A stretch of DNA of 5,325 nucleotides, from NCBI GenBank assembly GCA_030146905.1, contig JASLAV010000019.1:1-5325 (forward strand), read 5' to 3'. The notes under the pieces were generated by a model. The model did not search any database, had not been told where the DNA came from, and saw only the letters and a list, made by a program, of their open reading frames with translations. This stretch comes from Lentzea sp. GTDB taxonomy: Bacteria; Actinomycetota; Actinomycetes; Mycobacteriales; Pseudonocardiaceae. The stretch's first letter is position 1, and every line of letters starts with the position of its first letter. The translations under genes were made by a program, and so were the position numbers. Of this stretch, positions 1-5,229 are shown piece by piece.

Positions 1-1361
1 TTCCACCTGTCGTACATCGGGTCGCCCGGTGGGACCGGGAAGCGGACGCGCTCCGCCGCCTGACCACCGATGTTGGTGATCGTGAACTTCATCCGCATGT
101 CCTCGTGGAGGAAGTAGTGCGGCTTGTCGAGTTCGAGGGTCGTGCGGAGCGCGGCGGGGGCCGTGGACACCATGAAGTAGGTCGCCGTCGTGGGTTGCTC
201 ACCGACCCGCACCACCGTGACGGCGCCGTTGCTGTTGAACGCCCACGACGAGGCCGCCGTCACCAGCCGGTAGTCGCCGGACGGCAGGCCACCGAACGCG
301 ACCCTGCCGTCGGTACCGGTCGTGTTCTCGCCGACCACCGAGCCGTCGCGGTGGTCGAGCAGGACGACCTTCACACCGCTGATCGCCTCGCCCTCGTCCA
401 AGCGCTGGTTGCGGTTCTTGTCGTCGGCGAGGTACGCCGTGTGCTGACCGTTGGTGTCGCGGAGCACGGCCGCGGTGGCGTGGACGAACGGGCCGTCGGT
501 GTTCTGGCTCGCGTTCGGCGCGATCCGGCACGCCACGTCGACCTTCCCGTAGTCGCGCGAGCCGGCCGGAACGGCCTCCTCCACCACGAAGGTGCGCTTC
601 TCGCCGGGCGTCAGCGTGACGCCGTCGCCGCGCAGGACGTCCCAGCCGGGACCGTTGCCCAGGTGGTACGGGGACGAGTCGCGGTTGCAGGCGGCCTGGA
701 CACCGCTGATCCTGTGGTCGCCGGTGTTCGTGACCGTGACCGTGACGCGCGCTGCCGACGGGAAGGGGTAGGTGCCGTAGTCGAGTACCACGGTCGCGGA
801 GAGGATCTCCGAGTACGGCCGACGTGCGGCGACGGCCAGTTCCGCGGTCTTGCCGGCCTCGACGGTGAAGTCCTGGCCTCCGGACGCCCTCCACCCACCG
901 GGCAGCTCGTAGTGCGCCGCGTACTTCCCAGCGTTGATCCCGGTGAGGCCGAAGCGGCCGCCGGTGTCGCTGACCGTGCTGTGCACGGCGCTCGGCTCAC
1001 CACCGCGGATGGTGATCTTGGAGCCCGCCAGGGCCTCTCCCGCGTCGAGCGCGCCGTTGCGGTTGACGTCGGCGAAGGTGACTCCGCTGACGTCGCCGGT
1101 CGCGGGGACCACGGCCTGGGGTTCGGACGGTTTCTGCGGTTCGGGTGACTTCTCCGCTTCCGGGGTGGGCGCCGGTTCCGGCGTCGTGGTCCCCGTCTCC
1201 GTTTCCGCCGGTGGTGGCGATGCCGATGTGGACGCGGGAGCCTGCGACGGGTCGGGCTCCTGGGCCAGGGCGGCCGCGGCGGTGCCACCGAACGCGAGCG
1301 CCGCGGCTGTGGTCAACGCGCCGAATCTGAGCAGGGCGCGTCTGAGAGGTGTGCTGAGCAC
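1..1361 (-). CDS. Secreted SdrD B-like/CARDB-like multidomain protein (N-terminal 453 codons, 3' end off the left edge)
   Basis: This is an uninterrupted minus-strand frame from GTG 1361 to the window edge, so the C terminus is missing. GGGGG at 1368-1372 lies 6 bases before the GTG and supports this start. An in-frame ATG near 1523 would bury the signal peptide. Residues 1-33 form a signal peptide: RR at 7-8, a hydrophobic core, and an ALA/Q cleavage site at 33/34. RRALL also fits a loose Tat motif. A Pro/Thr/Glu-rich linker spans about 35-88. Two SdrD B-like/prealbumin-like beta modules follow, at about 89-178 and 300-398. Each opens with an EF-hand-like loop of pattern DxNxNxxxDxxE (D98-E109 and D314-E325). 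Between them, at about 180-300, lies a CARDB/DUF11-like Ig module with VTVTNTG and two cysteines (C225, C278) that could pair. A second such module starts at about 402 (FTITNIGG). It is probably an extracellular or wall-associated structural protein, possibly calcium-stiffened. Its role is unknown, and any sorting signal or transmembrane anchor would lie outside the window. Confidence 0.85.
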   Translation of the reverse strand, partial: MLSTPLRRALLRFGALTTAAALAFGGTAAAALAQEPDPSQAPASTSASPPPAETETGTTTPEPAPTPEAEKSPEPQKPSEPQAVVPATGDVSGVTFADVNRNGALDAGEALAGSKITIRGGEPSAVHSTVSDTGGRFGLTGINAGKYAAHYELPGGWRASGGQDFTVEAGKTAELAVAARRPYSEILSATVVLDYGTYPFPSAARVTVTVTNTGDHRISGVQAACNRDSSPYHLGNGPGWDVLRGDGVTLTPGEKRTFVVEEAVPAGSRDYGKVDVACRIAPNASQNTDGPFVHATAAVLRDTNGQHTAYLADDKNRNQRLDEGEAISGVKVVLLDHRDGSVVGENTTGTDGRVAFGGLPSGDYRLVTAASSWAFNSNGAVTVVRVGEQPTTATYFMVSTAPAALRTTLELDKPHYFLHEDMRMKFTITNIGGQAAERVRFPVPPGDPMYDRW

Positions 1362-1469
1362 TGTTTTCCCCCACGGATCAGTCTTCTCGTGGACCCTCAA
1401 TGCCGCGCTTGCCCGGTTTGTTGAGTTCCGCCGCCAACTCGTGCCGAAATTTTGCCCGCGCACCCTGCG

Positions 1470-1487
1470 GCACGGGCTTTCCCGTGC
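1470..1487. promoter_or_regulatory. Perfect 7-bp hairpin in the divergent region
   Basis: GCACGGG (1470-1476), loop CTTT, then CCCGTGC (1481-1487) form a perfect stem, extendable by a G-U and a C-G pair. It ends 37 bases before the DUF2252 start, so it would lie in that gene's 5' leader if transcription begins upstream. On the other strand it would fall early in the leader of the secreted-protein gene. It has no T-run that would make it a standard terminator. It may be a regulator site or an mRNA leader structure, or simply chance in GC-rich DNA. Confidence 0.3.
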
Positions 1488-1509
1488 TGGGATCTGCGTC
1501 TGGGCTCCT

Positions 1510-1520
1510 GGAGAGGGAGG
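1510..1520 (+). promoter_or_regulatory. Ribosome binding site for the DUF2252 gene
   Basis: GGAGAGGGAGG is purine-rich and close to the anti-Shine-Dalgarno complement. It sits 4 bases before GTG 1525. It fixes the start of the downstream gene, because the same frame stays open for several hundred bases upstream over the antisense of the secreted-protein gene. Confidence 0.7.
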
Positions 1521-1524
1521 CATC

Positions 1525-2835
1525 GTGGCCGATCGCGGCGACCGCATCGTGAGTGTGCTCGAAGACGCGTTCTCGGGGCTGATGGCGGCCGACCCCGCCG
1601 CGTTCCGGCACAAGTTCCGCAAGATGGCGGCGGAGCCGTTCGCGTTCTACCGGGGCAGCGCGTGCCTGTTCTACGCCGACATGGCCGAAATGCCGGACGA
1701 GTGGGCCGACGGGCGCACGAGCCGCATCTGGATCCAGGGCGACCTGCACGCGCAGAACTTCGGCACGTACATGGACTCCGAGGGCACGCTGGTGTTCGAC
1801 GTCAACGACTTCGACGAGGCCTACCTCGGTTCGTTCACGTGGGACGTCCGCCGGTTCGCCGCGTCCATGGCCCTGCTCGGCTGGCGCAAGGCGTTGCCGG
1901 ACAGCGTGATCACGAATCTGATCCGCGCCTACGTCTCGGCCTACGTCGCCCAGGTCCGCTCGTTCGCGGAGCACCCCGACGACGAGCTCTTCAGCCTGCG
2001 CCTCGACAGCACCGAGGGCGCGCTGCACCGCGTGCTGCAACGAGCCCGCCTCGAGACCCGCATCGACCTGCTGAACGAGAAGACGGTCGTCGTCGACTAC
2101 GAACGCAGGTTCCGCCGCGACCGCGAAGGCATCCACGAACTGGCGGCGGAGGAGAGCGCCGCCGTCGCGCGGGCCTTCGAGTCCTACCTGGACACGATCC
2201 CGACCGGCAAGCGCGCCAGCAGCCGCACCTACACCGTCAAGGACGCGGTGGGCCGCAGTGGCTTCGGCATCGGCTCGGCAGGCCTGCACGCCTACAACAT
2301 CCTGGTCGAGGGCCGCACGCAGGCGTTGGAGAACGACGTCGTGCTGTCCATGAAGCAGGCGAACGTCGCCGCGCCCAGCCGGATCGTCCACGACGAGGGC
2401 ATCCGCGAGTACTTCACGGACCACGGCCACCGCACGGCCGTGTCGCAACGCGCGCTGCAGGCCCACGCCGACCCGTGGCTCGGCAACACGCAGATCGACG
2501 GAGTCGGCTACGTCGTAAGCGAACTGTCGCCGTACGAGGCCGACCTGGACTGGTCCGACCTCACCGAGCCCGCCGACATGCTGCCCGTCCTCGGCTACCT
2601 GGGCAGGGCCACCGCGAAGATGCACTGCGTGGCCGACGAGGACTCCTCGCAGACGCTCGTCGACTTCCAGTGCGAGGAGGCCATCTCGGCGGCGATCGGT
2701 GGCCGCGACGAGGAGTTCGCCGACTCGGTCGTGGAGTTCGCGCTCGACTACGCCCGGCAGACGCGCGAGGACCACCGGCTGTTCGTGGACGCGTTCCGGG
2801 AGGGGCGGATCAAGGGAGTGGGCGCAACGGCGTGA
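1525..2835 (+). CDS. DUF2252 family protein, kinase/APH-like
   Basis: The product has 436 aa, starting at GTG 1525 behind a strong ribosome binding site and ending at TGA 2833. It is recognised by the DUF2252 landmarks: FAFYRG (39-44), GDLHAQNFG (72-80), FDVNDFDEA (91-99), WDVRRFAAS (106-114), GIGSAG (248-253), VVLSMKQA (272-279), YVVSELSP (about 329-336) and GRATAKMH (360-367). The family's molecular function is not established to my knowledge. The first block resembles the catalytic loop (HGDxHxxN) and metal-binding DxxD region of aminoglycoside phosphotransferases. The later block resembles a glycine loop, an ATP-binding lysine (K277) and a hinge. This suggests nucleotide-dependent phosphotransfer with a permuted order, which is inference. 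No signal peptide or membrane segment is seen, so it is probably cytosolic. It diverges from the usual family pattern at KQA, where I would expect KEA, and at VVSEL, where I would expect VRQL. It is divergent from the secreted-protein gene and lies 29 bases before the glycosyltransferase. Confidence 0.88.
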   Translation: MADRGDRIVSVLEDAFSGLMAADPAAFRHKFRKMAAEPFAFYRGSACLFYADMAEMPDEWADGRTSRIWIQGDLHAQNFGTYMDSEGTLVFDVNDFDEAYLGSFTWDVRRFAASMALLGWRKALPDSVITNLIRAYVSAYVAQVRSFAEHPDDELFSLRLDSTEGALHRVLQRARLETRIDLLNEKTVVVDYERRFRRDREGIHELAAEESAAVARAFESYLDTIPTGKRASSRTYTVKDAVGRSGFGIGSAGLHAYNILVEGRTQALENDVVLSMKQANVAAPSRIVHDEGIREYFTDHGHRTAVSQRALQAHADPWLGNTQIDGVGYVVSELSPYEADLDWSDLTEPADMLPVLGYLGRATAKMHCVADEDSSQTLVDFQCEEAISAAIGGRDEEFADSVVEFALDYARQTREDHRLFVDAFREGRIKGVGATA

Positions 2836-2866
2836 ATATTCATTAGAGGTCTACTCTGATCAATAT
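2836..2866. promoter_or_regulatory. Imperfect palindrome over the glycosyltransferase start, candidate TetR operator
   Basis: The arms ATATTCATTAGAG (2836-2848) and CTCTGATCAATAT (2854-2866) are complementary at 11 of 13 positions around a 5-base centre (GTCTA). The element is AT-rich in very GC-rich DNA, fills the gap after the DUF2252 stop, and reaches the AT of the glycosyltransferase ATG. TetR-family proteins bind palindromes of this general size, often near their own operon, and a tetR gene is the second gene of this unit. It is therefore the best candidate for the autoregulatory operator. The binding is inferred; the symmetry is seen directly. Confidence 0.6.
2852..2857 (+). promoter_or_regulatory. 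Candidate -10 box of a leaderless promoter
   Basis: TACTCT matches the actinobacterial TAnnnT -10 consensus and ends 7 bases before ATG 2865. This is the spacing expected when transcription starts at or next to the A of the start codon. The only SD-like stretch, AGAGG at 2845-2849, is 15 bases from the ATG and too far to work well, which also favours a leaderless mRNA. No convincing -35 element is seen around 2829-2834. The box lies in the palindrome, so a bound repressor would block it. Confidence 0.45.
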
Positions 2867-3986
2867 GCGCATCCTCTTCTCCAGCGTTCCGCAGCACGGT
2901 CACCTGCTGCCCCTGTTCCCCCTCGCCCGCGCCTTCCAGGAGCGCGGGCACGAGGTGGCCGTGCTGACCGCCGCCGGAATGGAACCTGTTCTTGCAGCTC
3001 AAAGCCTCAGGCACCTGCCGGCGGGGCCGATGCCTGACGTGCTGTTCGCCGAGGTGGCCCGCAGGACCGGAGCCGACCCCGCGAGTGCGCCCACGCCGGA
3101 CTCGGTGGCCGAGTTCTTCGCGGGCACCCGGATCGACCTCAGCGCGGACGAGGCACTGGAAGCGGTGAAGGACTTCCAGGCTGACCTCGTCGTGGCCGAC
3201 CTGTGCGACTTCGTGGGACCGTTGGCGGCTGCCGCGATGGACACGCCGGTCGCGACCCTGGCGTACGGCCCGCCGCTGCCGCCGGTGTTCACTGACGCCA
3301 TGGACACCATGGCCCGCTCGCGGCACGAAGCGCGCGGCCTGCCGTGGCAGCCCCGGAAGTGGCTGCTCGACACCTGGCCCGAGTCGATGCGCGCGGACGA
3401 GTGGCAGCAGCCGGAGGGCTGGCTGCCGCTGCGGCCGGAGGCGTTCCGCGAGCCCGGTGCGGCCGGCGCGGCGCTGCCGGGCTCGGTGCGACCGCGGGTG
3501 CTCGTGACGTTCGGGACGTTCTTCGGCGAGCCCGCGAAGCTGAGCCCGTGGCTGCGCGCGTTGTCCGCTGTGGACGCCGACGTCGTCGTGACGCTGGGAC
3601 TCGCTTCCAGGCCGGAGGAGTTCGACGTCGACCACGAGCGGATCACCTTCGTCGGGTTCACGCCGATGGAAGACCTGCTCGACGGCGCGGACGTGGTGGT
3701 GACGCACGGCGGCGCGGGCACAACGCTGGCCGCGTTGGCGAAGGGCGTGCCGCTGGTGGTGCTGCCGCAGGGCGCCGACCAGTTCTTCCAGGCCGAACGG
3801 GTGGCCGCCGCACGGGCCGGCATCGCGCTCGACCCGCCGTCGCAGACGCCGGAGGCGCTGGTCACGGCGGTGCGGACGGCGCTGGAGGACGTGACCATGC
3901 GGGAGAACGTGATGACGATCGCCGGGGAGATCGCCACGATGCCGGACGCGAACGAGGTGGCCGCGATGCTGGAAGCCCGTACATGA
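2865..3986 (+). CDS. GT1/MGT-type glycosyltransferase
   Basis: This 373-aa enzyme has the GT-B fold pattern of UDP/NDP-sugar glycosyltransferases of the MGT/YjiC/UGT type. The N-terminal acceptor half opens with a Rossmann strand and GHLLP (12-16); H13 is in the position of the usual catalytic base. RGHEVAVLT follows. The C-terminal donor half carries VLVTFGTFFG, FVGFTPMEDLL (262-272), HGGAGTT (281-287), GVPLVVLP and DQ (305-306), which together form the nucleotide-sugar binding signature. It is slightly shorter than the roughly 390-420 aa common in the family, and no domain appears lost. No signal peptide or membrane segment is seen, so it should be cytosolic. It overlaps the tetR gene by 4 bases. 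That pairing suggests inducible glycosylation of a toxic or signalling small molecule, such as a macrolide, phenolic or other natural product. The acceptor and sugar cannot be read from the sequence. The MGT-like class is sure; the substrate is not. Confidence 0.92.
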   Translation: MRILFSSVPQHGHLLPLFPLARAFQERGHEVAVLTAAGMEPVLAAQSLRHLPAGPMPDVLFAEVARRTGADPASAPTPDSVAEFFAGTRIDLSADEALEAVKDFQADLVVADLCDFVGPLAAAAMDTPVATLAYGPPLPPVFTDAMDTMARSRHEARGLPWQPRKWLLDTWPESMRADEWQQPEGWLPLRPEAFREPGAAGAALPGSVRPRVLVTFGTFFGEPAKLSPWLRALSAVDADVVVTLGLASRPEEFDVDHERITFVGFTPMEDLLDGADVVVTHGGAGTTLAALAKGVPLVVLPQGADQFFQAERVAAARAGIALDPPSQTPEALVTAVRTALEDVTMRENVMTIAGEIATMPDANEVAAMLEART

Positions 3987-4588
3987 CCAGGACGTACCGC
4001 TCTCCACGCCGTGCGCAGGACGCCGCCGACACCCGGCGGGACATCCTGCGCGCGGCCATGGAGTTGTTCGCGGCCAACGGATACGCGCGCGTGACAGTGG
4101 CGGGCATCGCCGAACGTGCCGGGGTGGCGCCCCAGACCGTCTACTCGAGCGCGGGCAGCAAGTCCGAGATCCTGCGCACGCTCGTGGACGAGTCGATCGC
4201 CATGAGCGACGCGGCCTCGACCACGCTGGCGATCCGGCAGACCGGCGACCTGGCGTCGGCCCTGACGTTGCTGGCCAGAGGAACCCGCATGGGCAACGAG
4301 AGCCAGCAGCAGGTCGTCGAGGTGCTCCACACGGCGCTCCCTGCGCACGAGGACGGCGCCGCGCTCTGGGAGCAGAGCACCGGGGCCTACCGCGAGGCGC
4401 TGACGGCCGTGGCGCACCACCTGCGGGACGTGGGGCTGCTGCGGATGGACGTCGAGCGGGCGACGGACGTCCTGTGGTTCTGCTTCGGCTTCGGCGCCTG
4501 GCGGGCGCTCGTCAAGGAGTGCGGCTGGACGTGGGACGACGCCGAGCGCTGGCTCGCCCAGCAGGCCATCACCATCTTCGGCGGCTGA
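3983..4588 (+). CDS. TetR/AcrR family transcriptional regulator
   Basis: The product has 201 aa, within the usual TetR size. ATG 3983 overlaps the glycosyltransferase TGA as ATGA. GGAAG at 3971-3975 gives a ribosome binding site 7 bases upstream, so translation is probably coupled. The N-terminal DNA-binding domain covers about residues 15-65: TRRDILRAAMELFAANGY, then the helix-turn-helix VTVAGIAERAGVAPQTVYSS (37-56) and SKSEIL (59-64). The stretch YSSAGSK after the recognition helix departs from the usual YxHFxSK. The remaining 135 or so residues are the helical ligand and dimer domain and show no recognisable ligand family. It most likely represses its own operon through the palindrome before the glycosyltransferase gene and is released by the compound the enzyme modifies or its precursor. 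That is inferred from gene order. Its action on the DsbA-like gene downstream is uncertain. Confidence 0.92.
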   Translation: MTRTYRSPRRAQDAADTRRDILRAAMELFAANGYARVTVAGIAERAGVAPQTVYSSAGSKSEILRTLVDESIAMSDAASTTLAIRQTGDLASALTLLARGTRMGNESQQQVVEVLHTALPAHEDGAALWEQSTGAYREALTAVAHHLRDVGLLRMDVERATDVLWFCFGFGAWRALVKECGWTWDDAERWLAQQAITIFGG

Positions 4589-4598
4589 GGCCGGGAAT

Positions 4599-4619
4599 GT
4601 CCTGCGAGTCGCGGACTTT
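4599..4619 (+). terminator. Weak hairpin after the tetR gene
   Basis: GTCC-T-GCG (4599-4606), loop AGT, and CGCGGAC (4610-4616) give a 7-bp stem with one bulged T, followed by TTT (4617-4619). The T-tract is too short for a convincing intrinsic terminator. It could still slow transcription or be a protein-binding site in the 37-base gap before the DsbA-like gene. It is the only structured element seen between the two genes. Confidence 0.25.
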
Positions 4620-4625
4620 GTACTG

Positions 4626-5228
4626 GTGGTGAAGCTCCTCTACGTCTTCGACGCCTACTGCGGCTGGTCGCACGCCTTCTCCGGCACCCTGGAGGCGGTC
4701 ACGGACCGCCACCCCGACATGCCGGTCCAGGTGATCTCCGGCGGGCTGTTCACCGGCGACCGCCGGGTGCCGATCCGCGAGTTCGGGTTCATCAAGGACG
4801 CCAACGTGCAGGTCACGGCACAGACCGGTGCCAGGTTCGGCGAGGCGTTCAACGCCCTGCTCGACGAGGGGACGTTCGTGATGGACTCCGAGGCGGCGGC
4901 GCGGGGGCTCATCGCGTTGCGCGAGGCGGCGCCGGAGCGGGTGGCCGAGCTGGCCGTGGCCATGCAGAAGGCGTTCTTCCACGACGGCGCGAGCCTGTCC
5001 GACCCGGAGACCTACCGGGCGATCGCGCGGGACTTCGGGCTCGACGCCGACGCCGTCGTGGCCGCGTTCGAGGCCGCGGTTCCCGAGGAGGACTTCGAGC
5101 TCGCGGCACGGCTCGGTGTCAGCGGGTTTCCCACGCTGATCGCCGTGCGTGGTTCGGAGATGTACGCGATCGCACGCGGGCACGCCAGTGCCGACGAGGT
5201 GGAGCAGCGACTCGCGTCGTTGAGCTGA
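4626..5228 (+). CDS. DsbA/FrnE-like thioredoxin-fold protein with CGWS active site
   Basis: The product has 200 aa. It opens with the thioredoxin strand LLYVFD (4-9), directly followed by the active-site turn C12-G13-W14-S15. A long alpha-helical insertion follows (about 50-155), then the cis-proline loop GVSGFPT (P169) and a final strand and helix. This order is typical of DsbA family proteins of the FrnE/2-hydroxychromene isomerase group, which often read DPxCxWC at the same place. The second, resolving cysteine is a serine here, and C12 is the only cysteine in the protein. It is therefore probably not a classical disulfide oxidase; a monothiol isomerase, glutathione/mycothiol-dependent enzyme or binding role is possible. 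No signal peptide is seen, so it is probably cytosolic. The start is GTG 4626 or GTG 4629. Neither has a good ribosome binding site, and the next in-frame ATG would lose the active site. It lies 37 bases after tetR and converges with the next gene. Confidence 0.85.
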   Translation: MVKLLYVFDAYCGWSHAFSGTLEAVTDRHPDMPVQVISGGLFTGDRRVPIREFGFIKDANVQVTAQTGARFGEAFNALLDEGTFVMDSEAAARGLIALREAAPERVAELAVAMQKAFFHDGASLSDPETYRAIARDFGLDADAVVAAFEAAVPEEDFELAARLGVSGFPTLIAVRGSEMYAIARGHASADEVEQRLASLS

Positions 5229-5229
5229 T

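Larger units (their letters stand above)
1362..1524. other. Divergent intergenic region
   Basis: These 163 bases separate two divergent genes and should carry promoters for both. They are less GC-rich than the genes, with a GAAATTTT patch near 1446-1453. TTGAGT at 1421-1426 could be a plus-strand -35 element, but no good TAnnnT box lies 16-18 bases further on. I could not settle a promoter on either strand. A perfect hairpin and the ribosome binding site for the DUF2252 gene are listed separately. A 31-codon minus-strand reading frame (1378-1473) is discussed under findings and is not called as a gene. Confidence 0.6.

Noticed and set aside
728..748. Short tandem GTGACC/GTGACG units
   Set aside because: They encode the beta-strand VTVTVT of an Ig-like module in the secreted protein and are not a DNA-level repeat array.
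105..1148. Plus-strand 347-codon open frame over the secreted-protein gene
   Set aside because: Its translation is Arg/Val/Gly-rich and featureless. The opposite strand gives a signal peptide and recognisable Ig-like modules.
611..1374. Minus-strand overlapping frames at 611-1288 and 997-1374
   Set aside because: They are out of phase with the continuous frame that carries the signal peptide and the DxNxNxxxDxxE loops, and their products are Pro/Arg-rich shadows.
1421..1451. TTGAGT ... GAAATT as a promoter for the DUF2252 gene
   Set aside because: The spacing is 19 bases and the -10 candidate lacks the TAnnnT pattern, so it is not called.
934..1524. Upstream extension of the DUF2252 frame to ATG 934
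   Set aside because: The extension runs antisense through the secreted-protein gene and has no DUF2252-like content. GTG 1525 has a strong ribosome binding site and gives the normal family length.
1378..2775. Long minus-strand open frame opposite the DUF2252 gene
   Set aside because: It is antisense to a well-supported coding frame and its residues are low-complexity Arg/Val/Gly/Ala-rich with no family motif. Such shadows are common where third positions are almost always G or C. Only its last 31 codons, outside the DUF2252 gene, are kept as a low-interest finding.
3344..3982. Upstream extension of the TetR frame to 3344
   Set aside because: The extension is an Arg/Ala/Gly-rich shadow of the glycosyltransferase gene. 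ATG 3983 with GGAAG upstream gives a normal TetR N terminus.
2748..4420. Long minus-strand frames opposite the glycosyltransferase and tetR genes (2748-4007 and 2999-4420)
   Set aside because: Both are antisense to genes with clear catalytic and helix-turn-helix motifs and have low-complexity composition without motifs.
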